DNA from: DASUWK01 sp036378435
Lineage (GTDB): Bacteria; Chloroflexota; Dormibacteria; Dormibacterales; Dormibacteraceae
Reading direction: 5' to 3'
Length of the DNA: 64,000 bases
NCBI GenBank assembly: GCA_036378435.1
Contig: DASUWK010000037.1
Coordinates: 38,915-102,914, forward strand
Position numbers and translations under genes: made by a program. Positions 15,954 to 24,175 of the stretch are shown here, piece by piece. The notes under the pieces are model-generated. The model saw only the letters and a program-made list of their open reading frames with translations. It searched no databases and was not told the DNA's origin. The number at the start of each line of letters is the position of its first letter. Position 1 is the first letter of the stretch.

Positions 15954-15973
15954 CCTACCGAACGTTCGTTAGG
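15954..15973. promoter_or_regulatory. TetR-type operator dyad
   Basis: CCTACCGAACGTTCGTTAGG is a 20-bp inverted repeat with 9 of 10 base pairs matched, centred between the divergent tetR gene and the operon. Its core, C-G-AACG-TT-CGTT-A-G, fits the CNAACGNNCGTTNG pattern that I recall for the phenylacetyl-CoA-responsive PaaR of Thermus. No copy was noticed upstream of the paa genes in this window. Confidence 0.7.
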
Positions 15974-15993
15974 CAACTTCGGGAGGTCGACAG

Positions 15994-18543
15994 GTGCGGG
16001 ACAGAAGGTTGATGCGACGGCTGCGAGCCGCCGGGCTGGCGCTCTGCGCCGGCGCGTCTTTAGCCGCGCTGGCGGCGCTCCTCCCCGGGCCCGTTTTCGC
16101 CGACACCAGCAGCAGCGGCGTGCCGGCGGACCGGCAGGACTACGTGTCCAACACCATGAGCGACCCCTACCAGGCCTACGAGAGCGCATTCTCCGGCCAG
16201 AACCCCTCTCCCGATGCCGTCGACATCCACGTCGGCGCCAATCCGCAGCAGGCGACCTTCACCTCTTACCTCCACCTCGAGCTGGAAGCTCTGCCCGACG
16301 GCGCCAACGTCTCGTCGCTCAAGCTCACGCTCCACCCCACGGACGACCAGGTCCGGCAGCAGGAGAACGTCAACTCAGGCACCCCCAACACCAACTGCGT
16401 GCAGGGGACGCCGACCTGCAACGCGCAGCCGAACGACGCCATCATCGACGCCTTCCCGCTCAAAGTCCCCTATCCGGCGAAGTTCCCCGACAGCGACTCG
16501 CCGTCGGCGGCGCCGGCCGTCGACACCACCGGTCCTGAGGTCGTCGCCAGCTTCAACTCGCGCGACGCGAGCTGGACCTTCGAGCTGGCGCCGATGATCC
16601 CGTACTGGAAGAAGCACGGCAACACCGGGCTCGCGGTGGTGCCCGACGCCGCAGGCACCCTCGTCTCCTGGCAGGTGGGCTTCCAGCGCTCGTCGACGGA
16701 GGGCACGGCCACCTACACGCTCAGCGGCCAGTCGAGCCTGCTCCAGAGCACGGTGTTCCAGCCGACGACGACTACTACTACCGGCGCGGGCGTCGGCACC
16801 TCACTGCCGGGCCTCTCTCTGGCCCCCAAAGCGCCGTCGCAGGGCGTCAACGCCCCACCCCAGGTGGTGCAGCCGGTGGCGCCGCGCCGGATCGTCATCG
16901 CCAGCACCCCGCCGAAAGGCTGGGTTCCGATCTGGGCGCTGGTCCTGGTCGGCAGCTTCGCGGCGGCCATCGCACTGCTCGCCAACCCGGTCTCGGCGGG
17001 CCTTGCCACCGCCGGAGGCGCGCTCGGCGGCCTGACGGGCCAGCTGCGTCTGCATCCGCGGATGTTCGCCATCGCTGGCGTGCTGCTGGTCTGGAGCTCG
17101 ACGGTGGCCGTCTACGGAAACACGATCGGCAAGCAGGTGTTCAGCCCCACCGTGGTGTCGGAGAACGAGGCTCCTGGCACCACCACCAGTACCGCGAACA
17201 ACCCGTCCGGCAACGCGCCCGGAACCACGGCGAGCGGGGCCGCCGGCAGCGGCAGTGTGAGCGGCGCCGCGGCTGCGTCCGCGGCGCAGGCCCAGCAGTA
17301 CGCGAACAGCCCCAACCCACCCTCGGCGAACCTGTTCACCAGCGACCAGGAAGGGGTCGGGATGACCGACAAGACGATCCAGCTCTGCGCGCACGCAGCG
17401 CTGACCTTCGGCCCCGCCTTCAACATCGGCGCGTCCGACCTGAACGTGTTCTGGCAGATGGTCAACGCGCAGGGCGGCGTCTGGGGCCGCAAGCTCGTGC
17501 AGCCCGGGGGCGCGGACGGCATCTCGGTGCAGGACGACGGCTACCAGCCCAGCAAGGCGGTCGCCGCCGCCCAGGCGTGCGCAGACCAGTCAGGTGGCGA
17601 CTTCTTCCTGCTCGGCGGGATCGGCTTCGACCAGATCCCGGCCGTGAGGGTGTGGGCAGAGCAGCACCACATGCTCTACGTCCATCACATCGCCCTCGAG
17701 TCGGGCTCGGACGGACTGCGCTACAGCTTCACGATGCTGCCGCCGCTGGAGACGGTCGGCCAGCAGTTCGCCCAGTACTACGTCGCCAACTACGCCGGCC
17801 AGAAGCTCGGCATCATCGAGCGGAACAGTTCCAACTGGGAGGCGGGCGCCAACACCTTCAAGCAGTACCTGAAGGACAACGGCTACGGCCAGGACATCGT
17901 CGACGACGAGTTCGTCAACAACAACCAGGGCCAGTACTCCGGCCAGATCGCCAACCTGCAGGCCAAGGGCGCGCAGGTGGTGCTGATCTGGGAGAACGCG
18001 CTGGCGGCCGAGCAGATCATCCAGCAGTCGGACCAGCAGCAGTACCACCCGTACTGGGTCGGCTTTCCGTTCAACCTCACCCTCCAGACCCTCGCGCAGG
18101 CCGGCGTCTCCACGGCGAACCTGCAGAAGTACTCAGGCATGGTCCCGTGGCCCGCCTACACCTGTAAATCGCAGCGCGGGTCGAGCAGCGCCTTCTCCGC
18201 CTACCAGTCCGAGATCGACCAGTTCGAGGCGGCCTACGCGAAGTACGACAGCCAGGCGAACCTTTGCGGGGTCGGCGGCGACCTGCTGTTCGGCACCTGG
18301 GAGGCATGGCGGCAGGTCTACGACCTGCTCTACCAATGCGGCCGCAACTGCACCCGCGACAAGATCGCCGGCCTGATGCTGAGCGGCTACCACGCCACTG
18401 TAGGCGCGAACTGCCCGGTCGACTTCTCGACCGGCGACCACCACCACGGCGGTTACGACGAGGACATCTACCACGTCGTCGTCATCAACAACACACCCGT
18501 CTTCGCCAACACGCCGCCCCTCTGCCGCCGGGACATCACATGA
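15994..18543 (+). CDS. DNRLRE-like domain fused to a Liv-type solute-binding protein (membrane-anchored receptor)
   Basis: 849 residues; GTG start with GGGAGG seven bases upstream. Order of parts: signal peptide (about 1-36); a beta-rich module (37-250; SYLHLELEALPDGANVSSLK, ASWTFELAPMIPYWKK) like DNRLRE surface domains; a TTTTTT/Pro linker; TM1 (about 307-330); TM2 (about 355-375); a Ser/Ala/Gly-rich linker; then a Leu/Ile/Val-binding-protein domain (458-849; GVGMTDKTIQLCAHAALTFG, FFLLGGIGFDQIPAVRVWAE, KLGIIERNSSNWEAGANTFK). Signal peptide plus two helices puts both soluble domains outside. It overlaps the esterase gene by 4 bp and leads a seven-gene operon, so it is probably the high-affinity receptor of the LivHMGF transporter. 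The fusion is unusual; ligand unknown. Confidence 0.85.
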   Translation: MRDRRLMRRLRAAGLALCAGASLAALAALLPGPVFADTSSSGVPADRQDYVSNTMSDPYQAYESAFSGQNPSPDAVDIHVGANPQQATFTSYLHLELEALPDGANVSSLKLTLHPTDDQVRQQENVNSGTPNTNCVQGTPTCNAQPNDAIIDAFPLKVPYPAKFPDSDSPSAAPAVDTTGPEVVASFNSRDASWTFELAPMIPYWKKHGNTGLAVVPDAAGTLVSWQVGFQRSSTEGTATYTLSGQSSLLQSTVFQPTTTTTTGAGVGTSLPGLSLAPKAPSQGVNAPPQVVQPVAPRRIVIASTPPKGWVPIWALVLVGSFAAAIALLANPVSAGLATAGGALGGLTGQLRLHPRMFAIAGVLLVWSSTVAVYGNTIGKQVFSPTVVSENEAPGTTTSTANNPSGNAPGTTASGAAGSGSVSGAAAASAAQAQQYANSPNPPSANLFTSDQEGVGMTDKTIQLCAHAALTFGPAFNIGASDLNVFWQMVNAQGGVWGRKLVQPGGADGISVQDDGYQPSKAVAAAQACADQSGGDFFLLGGIGFDQIPAVRVWAEQHHMLYVHHIALESGSDGLRYSFTMLPPLETVGQQFAQYYVANYAGQKLGIIERNSSNWEAGANTFKQYLKDNGYGQDIVDDEFVNNNQGQYSGQIANLQAKGAQVVLIWENALAAEQIIQQSDQQQYHPYWVGFPFNLTLQTLAQAGVSTANLQKYSGMVPWPAYTCKSQRGSSSAFSAYQSEIDQFEAAYAKYDSQANLCGVGGDLLFGTWEAWRQVYDLLYQCGRNCTRDKIAGLMLSGYHATVGANCPVDFSTGDHHHGGYDEDIYHVVVINNTPVFANTPPLCRRDIT

Positions 18544-19724
18544 CGCGCATCGCGCGCGGGCTCGCCCTGGCGATCGCGGTCACGGGCGTCACCGGGTTCG
18601 CGATGACGCGCGTCCACGCCGCGTCAGACCTGGCGCCGGGGTGCTTCGCGATCGTCAGCGGCGCCCACGTCGTGGAGGGCGCGCAGGGCTGGTCGGACGC
18701 GTACCCAGGCACGACCTGGAAGCGCAGCTACTGCCTGCATCTCCCCGCGGGAAGCACGACCACGGCAGGCATGCCGCTCGTCGTGGTGCTGCACGGCTGC
18801 ACCACGTGGGCGCCGACCGCCGCTTATGAGACGCACTTCAACGCCGTGGGCGACCGCCACCATTTCGCGGTGCTCTATCCGCAGCAGAGCGGCAGCTTCA
18901 GCGCGGACGGGCCCACGTCGCACCCCTACGACGGGAACGGGAGCTATTGCTGGAACTGGTTCCTGCCGGACCAGCTGCAGCGGGAGTCGCCGGAGCCGTG
19001 GCTGCTGCACAACCTGACCGAGAACGTGATCAGCCGGTACGGCCTCGACCGCCGCCGCATCTACGTGATCGGTATCTCGGCAGGCGGCGCCGAGGCCAAC
19101 AACCTGGCGGTGCTATACCCCGAGCTCTTCAGCGCCGTTGGGGTGCTGGCCGGCTGCGAGTATGCCGGCGCGCCGTGCCTGGGCTCGCACTCGGCGGCAC
19201 CGCCGCAGGCGTCGGGCTATCTCGCCTACCAGGCATCCGAGGGCCACGCGCGCCCGGTCCCGTTCCTGGTCGAGAACGGCGACGCGGACCCGGTGGTGCC
19301 GGTCCAGAACGCCTACGACGACGTGCTGCAGTGGCAGACGTATGACGCGCTTGCCGCAGGCCGCTCGCCCTCGATCGCCGCGCCCTGCGCCGTAACCAAC
19401 TGGACGCCGAGCCCGAGCTCGATTCAGCCGACGGACCCCAACGACCCACTCAACACCCCGGACGTGCCGCACGCCTACACGACGCTGTACTACTCGGCTG
19501 ACGGGACCGTCTGCGCACCCAGCGCCCGCGATTTCGGCCAGCTGATAGTCGTCCACGGCATGTGGCACCAGTGGCCCGGCGGCGGGCCCCGCCGCGAGTA
19601 CACGACCGAGGACGGCAACTGGGACATCTGGGGCGACCCGCTCGGACCTGACATCACCAACATCGCCTGGCAGTTCTTCGCCACCCACCCGTGCCGGCTC
19701 CGGCGCGGCGTTTGCGTGGCCTGA
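18540..19724 (+). CDS. Secreted PHB-depolymerase-family esterase
   Basis: 394 residues, starting at ATG 18540 in an ATGA overlap with the receptor gene. A signal peptide (about 1-28, ending VHA-AS) directs export. The catalytic domain is that of extracellular poly(3-hydroxybutyrate) depolymerase/feruloyl-esterase relatives. MPLVVVLHGCTTWAPTAAYE carries the oxyanion HGC motif, and YVIGISAGGAEANNLAVLYP the nucleophile in a G-x-S-A-G-G lipase box. ENGDADPVVP supplies the acid, and GMWHQWPGGGPRREY the His. Many Cys residues suggest disulphides. It lies between the receptor gene and livH, so its hydrolysis products are probably what the transporter imports. The substrate (polyester, acetylated glycan or feruloyl ester) is not determined. 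Confidence 0.88.
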   Translation: MTRIARGLALAIAVTGVTGFAMTRVHAASDLAPGCFAIVSGAHVVEGAQGWSDAYPGTTWKRSYCLHLPAGSTTTAGMPLVVVLHGCTTWAPTAAYETHFNAVGDRHHFAVLYPQQSGSFSADGPTSHPYDGNGSYCWNWFLPDQLQRESPEPWLLHNLTENVISRYGLDRRRIYVIGISAGGAEANNLAVLYPELFSAVGVLAGCEYAGAPCLGSHSAAPPQASGYLAYQASEGHARPVPFLVENGDADPVVPVQNAYDDVLQWQTYDALAAGRSPSIAAPCAVTNWTPSPSSIQPTDPNDPLNTPDVPHAYTTLYYSADGTVCAPSARDFGQLIVVHGMWHQWPGGGPRREYTTEDGNWDIWGDPLGPDITNIAWQFFATHPCRLRRGVCVA

Positions 19725-20623
19725 TGGTCGAAGCCCTCGTCATCGGCCTGGTCAAGGGCGCCATCTACGGCCTGATCGCGCTCGGGCTGGTGATGGTCTA
19801 CAAGGGCTCGCGCGTCCTCAACTTCGCGCAGGCCGAGATCGGCGGCGCGGGGCTCTACCTGACTTACATCCTCATGCACCACTTCAACCTGCCCTGGGTG
19901 CCCGCCGCGCTGGTCACGATCGCGGCGGCAGCCGCGGTAGGCATCGGCTTTGAGCGCTTCTTCGTCCGGCCGATGGGCGACGCGCCGCGGCTCACGGTCG
20001 CGGTCGCGACGGTCGGCCTGTTCACGCTGCTGCTGGCCGCCGAGGCCTACTTCTTCGGGCCCTCGCCGGTGTTCATCAAGCCGCCGATCGCGGGGACCGG
20101 TCCCGAGATCGCAGGCTTCTATGTCGGCCCGACCGAGCTGCTCAGCTTCGGCGTGATCGCGGTTCTGGCCGCGGGTCTGGCCGGGTTCCTCCGCTACACC
20201 GACTTCGGGCTCGGCGTGCTCGCCAGCGCCCAGGACCCGGTCGCCGTGCGCCTGGTCGGCATTCCGCTGAGCCGGCTCAGCATGTTCACCTGGGGCACGG
20301 CGGGTGCGATCAGCGCCATCGCGGCGCTGTTCATCGAGCCGCAGATCGGCGTCATCTCGCCGGGAACGATCGGGGAGCCGCTCTTCCTCGGCGGCCTGGC
20401 GGCGGCCCTGCTCGGCGGGCTGGACAGCCTGGAGGGCGCCTTCCTGGGCGGCATGCTGGTCGGCGTCGTCGAGGCTGAGGTCGAGCACGTCGCGCAGGCA
20501 GCTGCGCTGCCGGGCCTCTCGGCGCTGGTGCTGTTCGCGATCGTCCTCGGCGTGCTCCTGCTCAGGCCGCAAGGCCTTTTGGGCACTCTCCGCGGCCGGG
20601 CGGAGATGGGGACGGCGCAGTGA
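19724..20623 (+). CDS. Branched-chain amino acid-type ABC transporter permease LivH
   Basis: 299 residues. The start is ATG 19724, in a TGATG overlap with the esterase stop. The LivH pattern is clear: LVIGLVKGAIYGLIALGLVM at the start, GSRVLNFAQAEIGGAG (the family's N-F-A-Q/H-G-x segment), about 8 hydrophobic helices, and a C-terminal LLRPQGLLGTLRGR. It forms one half of the membrane channel of a HAAT-type importer with the permease half of the next gene. In this operon the transported compound is more likely an organic acid or ester product than a branched-chain amino acid, as HAAT systems also carry amides, urea and aromatic acids. Confidence 0.92.
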   Translation: MVEALVIGLVKGAIYGLIALGLVMVYKGSRVLNFAQAEIGGAGLYLTYILMHHFNLPWVPAALVTIAAAAAVGIGFERFFVRPMGDAPRLTVAVATVGLFTLLLAAEAYFFGPSPVFIKPPIAGTGPEIAGFYVGPTELLSFGVIAVLAAGLAGFLRYTDFGLGVLASAQDPVAVRLVGIPLSRLSMFTWGTAGAISAIAALFIEPQIGVISPGTIGEPLFLGGLAAALLGGLDSLEGAFLGGMLVGVVEAEVEHVAQAAALPGLSALVLFAIVLGVLLLRPQGLLGTLRGRAEMGTAQ

Positions 20624-22515
20624 GCGCAGCAGCGCGCAGCCCTCTGCTGACCCCTCGCCGCAGCAACGTGCTGCTGGTCCTCGCCTTCTGCCTGATCGCG
20701 CCGACGGTCATCGGCGGCTCGGTCGGCAGCGAGACCGGCCTCGGGCTCTCCAAGCTCTTCACCGGCACTCACGCCCTGATCCTGTCCGAGGCCGCCGCGG
20801 TCGCCATCGCGGCGCTGTCCCTGAACCTGCTGATCGGCTACGCGGGCCAGATGTCCCTCGGCCAGGCCGGCCTGCTGGGGGCCGGCGCGTTCGCCTGCGG
20901 CGTGGTGACGCAGAAGCTCGGGCTGCCCTTCTGGATCGGCATTCCGGCTGGCGCCCTCACGTCCGCGATCCTCGCCCTGGTCATCGGCTTCCCCGCGCTG
21001 CGCGTGCGCGGGTTGTACCTGGCCATGGTGACGATCGCCTTCGGGTACGCGATGTACAGCTCGGTCCTGCGTCTCGACCTGTTCACCGGCGGTTCGGCAG
21101 GGCTTGAGCTGCAGCGGCGCCTCTGGGGCGACCGGTCGCTGACCGAATACGCCGACTGGCTGGCCGTGCCGCTGGTCTGCCTCGTGATCGCGTGGCTCGT
21201 GGACCAGAACGTCACCCGCAGCCGGCTGGGCCGCGCCTTCCGCGCCATCCGCGAGAACGAGGCCGTCGCGCAGGCGTTCGGCATCGACGTCGCCCGCTAC
21301 AAGCTCTATGCCTTCGTGCTCTCCGGCGCCCTGGCCGGGGCGGCCGGCGCCCTCTATGGCTCGGCGATCGGCTTCGTCAACTCCGAGACCTTCCCCTTCC
21401 TGCTCTCGCTCGGGATCGTGATCATGGTCGTCGTCGGCGGTCTCGGCTCGCGCCTCTGGACGGCGGTCGCCGCCTTCGCCTTCTTTCTCTTCCCTTCCTG
21501 GCTGGACGCGATCCCGCTCCCGTTCTTCCACGGCCTGGACGGGATGATCGGGGCAGGGCTCCTGATGTATACGGTCGCCCGTCATCCGGGCGGCTTCGCC
21601 TCCGTCGTCGCTGAAATCCGCGAACGCCGGCGCCGCCGCGGGCAGGCCGCCGGCGACGAGGACCCACCGATGCCGAAGCTCCCGCAGCTGCCGCGGCCCG
21701 CCGAGCTCGCTCCCGACCGGCCGCAGGCGGACGCCGAAGTGCCGGTGCTGGACGCGCGCGAGATCCAGGTGCGGTTCGGCGGCTTGGTGGCCGTCGACGG
21801 CGCCTCGCTCACCGTGCCGCGCGGGCAGATCGTGGGCCTGATCGGCCCCAACGGGGCGGGCAAGACAACGCTCTTCAACGCGATCTCGGGCCTCCTGCGT
21901 CCGACGTCGGGGCAGGTGATCCTCAACGGGCGCGACGTGTCTGCGCTGCCGGCGCACAAGCGTGCGCAGATGGGCATCGCGCGCACCTTCCAGCAGATCG
22001 GCCTGGCGCGGGACCAGAGCGTGCTCGAGAACATGCTGCTGGCGCAGCACCTGCTCGCCGGGTATGCGCCGGGCGAAGCGCTTCTGCGGACGCCGCGCGT
22101 CGCCCAGCGCGAGCGAGAGCTCGAGGAGCGCGCCCGCCGCGCGATCGACGCCCTCGGCTTCGGCGGCCGCGAGGACGTGCCGGTGAAGAGCCTGTCTCAT
22201 GGGCAGCAGCGCATCCTCGAGGTCGGCGCCACCCTCTTGTCCGACCCCGAGCTGCTGATGCTCGACGAGCCGTCGGCCGGGATGTCGCCGGCCGCGGCCG
22301 AGAACCTGGCCGAGCGCCTACGGGACCTGCGCGACGTCCTCGGCCGCACGGTGCTCCTGATCGAGCACCACGTGCCGCTGGTGCTCGACGTCTGCGACTA
22401 CGTCTACGTCCTCAACTTCGGCCAGGTGCTCGCCAAGGGCACGCCCGACGAGATCCTCGCCCACCCCGACGTCGTCGGCGCCTACCTCGGCGAGTCCTTG
22501 GAGGTCGCGGTATGA
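20620..22515 (+). CDS. LivM-LivG fusion: HAAT permease joined to ABC ATPase
   Basis: 631 residues, GTG start in a 4-bp overlap with livH. Residues 1-330 are a LivM permease (ALSLNLLIGYAGQMSLGQAG, FPALRVRGLYLAMVTIAFGY, AFRAIRENEAVAQAFGIDVA). After a basic/Pro linker (about 330-375), residues 380-631 are a LivG ATPase: Walker A GPNGAGKTTLF, Q-loop ARTFQQIG, signature KSLSHGQQRILEVG (H for the usual second position), Walker B LLMLDEPSAGMSP and switch LLIEHHVPLVLD. Fusion of LivM to LivG is found in some genomes but is not the standard layout. It would fix one permease:ATPase ratio. Confidence 0.93.
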   Translation: MSAAARSPLLTPRRSNVLLVLAFCLIAPTVIGGSVGSETGLGLSKLFTGTHALILSEAAAVAIAALSLNLLIGYAGQMSLGQAGLLGAGAFACGVVTQKLGLPFWIGIPAGALTSAILALVIGFPALRVRGLYLAMVTIAFGYAMYSSVLRLDLFTGGSAGLELQRRLWGDRSLTEYADWLAVPLVCLVIAWLVDQNVTRSRLGRAFRAIRENEAVAQAFGIDVARYKLYAFVLSGALAGAAGALYGSAIGFVNSETFPFLLSLGIVIMVVVGGLGSRLWTAVAAFAFFLFPSWLDAIPLPFFHGLDGMIGAGLLMYTVARHPGGFASVVAEIRERRRRRGQAAGDEDPPMPKLPQLPRPAELAPDRPQADAEVPVLDAREIQVRFGGLVAVDGASLTVPRGQIVGLIGPNGAGKTTLFNAISGLLRPTSGQVILNGRDVSALPAHKRAQMGIARTFQQIGLARDQSVLENMLLAQHLLAGYAPGEALLRTPRVAQRERELEERARRAIDALGFGGREDVPVKSLSHGQQRILEVGATLLSDPELLMLDEPSAGMSPAAAENLAERLRDLRDVLGRTVLLIEHHVPLVLDVCDYVYVLNFGQVLAKGTPDEILAHPDVVGAYLGESLEVAV

Positions 22516-23300
22516 GCGCGGTCTTACCGCTGGCCGACCCCGCGCCGCCGCTCCTACGCGCCGAGTCGCTGGTCACCGGCTTCGGTTCGCACGCCGTCCT
22601 CCACGGCCTCGACATCGAGGTGCGGGACGGCGAGATCGCGGGCATCTTCGGCCTGAACGGCGCCGGCAAGAGCGTGACGATGAAAGCGCTGGCCGGCCTC
22701 CAGCCCGTGTGGTCGGGCCGCGTCCTGCTGGACGGGCGCGATGTCACGCGCGTCATTCCGGAGGACCGGGTGGGCCTCGGCATCGGCAACATCCCTCAGG
22801 GCCGGCAGGTCTTCTCGGAGCTCACCGTCGAGGAGAACCTGCGGCTGGGCGCCTACCGCCTGCGCCGGCGAAACCGCGGCCGCTACGCAGCGCTGCTCGA
22901 GAGCGTCTACGAGCGCTTCCCGGTGCTCGGCAGCCGCCGGCGGCAGACCGCTGGAACCATGTCGGGCGGCGAGCAGGCGTCGCTGGCCGTCGGCCGCGCG
23001 CTGATGTCCGAGCCGCGCCTGCTGCTGGTGGACGAGCCGTCGGCAGGACTGGCGCCGAAGGTGATCGAGAGCGTTTTCCAGGCGCTCCACGACCTGAACC
23101 GCGAGGGTCTCACGATCCTGCTCGTCGAGCAGAACGTCACCTTCGGTCTGAAGCTCGTGCACACGGCGCACCTGCTGCGGACGGGCAGGGTCGTCTACAG
23201 CGGCGAGGTCGGCAGTCTGGATCGAGAAAGGGTCGTGCGGGAGCTGGGAATCGGCCGCTTGATCGGCGGCGTGGGACAGGGACAAGGAGACGCGAAATGA
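22512..23300 (+). CDS. Branched-chain amino acid-type ABC transporter ATPase LivF
   Basis: 262 residues. Start ATG 22512 overlaps the LivM-LivG stop. Walker A is GLNGAGKSVTMKALAG, with S-V for the usual T-T after the lysine. The Q-loop is GNIPQGRQVFSELTVEENLR, the LivF hallmark. The signature is MSGGEQASLAVGRALM, Walker B LLLVDEPSAGLAPKV and the switch His is replaced (LLVEQNVTFGL, as normal for LivF). It is the second nucleotide-binding subunit of the importer. The gene is followed at once, with ATGA overlap, by a hydrolase gene, supporting a single transcript. Confidence 0.93.
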   Translation: MSAVLPLADPAPPLLRAESLVTGFGSHAVLHGLDIEVRDGEIAGIFGLNGAGKSVTMKALAGLQPVWSGRVLLDGRDVTRVIPEDRVGLGIGNIPQGRQVFSELTVEENLRLGAYRLRRRNRGRYAALLESVYERFPVLGSRRRQTAGTMSGGEQASLAVGRALMSEPRLLLVDEPSAGLAPKVIESVFQALHDLNREGLTILLVEQNVTFGLKLVHTAHLLRTGRVVYSGEVGSLDRERVVRELGIGRLIGGVGQGQGDAK

Positions 23301-24175
23301 CGGGAGAGGACTTCGACCTGCAGCTGCCCTCGGGGCGGCTTCACCTGCGGCGCTTCGGCTCGGCGGAGGCGCCGCTAGCGCTGTGCGTGCCCGGCATCTC
23401 CGCCAACCTCTGCGGCTTCGACTACCTGGGCGAGCGCCTGGGCGGGGCCGCGCTGCAGGTGGTCGCGGTCGATCTGCGCGGCCGCGGGCTGAGCGAGGTC
23501 ACGCCGCCGGGCACTTACGGGCCCAAGTCGCACGCCACCGACCTCCTGGCGATCGCGGACGCGCTCGGGGCGGACCGCTTTTCGCTGATCGGCCAGTCGT
23601 CGGGCGCGCTGATCTCGATGCTCGTCGCGCGGCAGGCCGGCGACCGAGTCGAGCGAGTCGCTTTGCTCGACCTCTGCGGCGCTCCGGACGACGCCTCTGT
23701 AGTGCCGGTCGAGGCGGCCATCCAGCGGCTGGACGCCGTCTTCCCGTCGGTCGACGGATACATCGAGCTCTTCCGCAGCCGCGGCGTCATCTCGGATTGG
23801 AGCGAGTACTGGGAGCGCTACCTGCGCTATGAGCTGAAACCGGTCGAGGGAGGCGTCCGGGCTCGGAGCGAGTACACCGCCGTCTGGGAGGACCACTGCT
23901 GGCACAAGGGGATGCTCACCTTCGGCGACGACTCCGCGATCTACCGGCTCTGGCAGTACCTCACGATGCCGGTCCTGCTTCTCTACGCGCAGCGCGAGAT
24001 CATTCCCGGCTTCGGGTACATCACCCCGCCGCGTGAATGGGAGCGCTTCCCCGCCGAGGTGCCGACCGCGCGGGCCGTGGGCGTCGACGCCAACCATTAC
24101 GAGATCTCCACGCACGACTCGAGCGCGCGCGCGATGGCCGACTTCTTTCAGGTCGCGGTCACGGCCGGCAGGTGA
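23297..24175 (+). CDS. Cytoplasmic alpha/beta hydrolase of the esterase/transporter operon
   Basis: 292 residues, starting at ATG 23297 in an ATGA overlap with livF. LCVPGISANLCGFDYLGERL, VVAVDLRGRGLSEV, the elbow LIGQSSGALISMLVA (Ser in G-Q-S-S-G), VLLLYAQREIIPGFG (acid region) and GVDANHYEI (His) define a complete alpha/beta-hydrolase triad. No signal peptide, so it works inside the cell. A sensible but unproven role is splitting dimers or esters brought in by the Liv-type transporter. Its stop overlaps the start of the secreted lipase gene. Confidence 0.87.
   Translation: MTGEDFDLQLPSGRLHLRRFGSAEAPLALCVPGISANLCGFDYLGERLGGAALQVVAVDLRGRGLSEVTPPGTYGPKSHATDLLAIADALGADRFSLIGQSSGALISMLVARQAGDRVERVALLDLCGAPDDASVVPVEAAIQRLDAVFPSVDGYIELFRSRGVISDWSEYWERYLRYELKPVEGGVRARSEYTAVWEDHCWHKGMLTFGDDSAIYRLWQYLTMPVLLLYAQREIIPGFGYITPPREWERFPAEVPTARAVGVDANHYEISTHDSSARAMADFFQVAVTAGR

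Noticed and set aside
20194..22200. Minus-strand ORF of 668 residues opposite livH and livMG
   Set aside because: Antisense shadow of transporter genes; no domain signature or ribosome-binding site.
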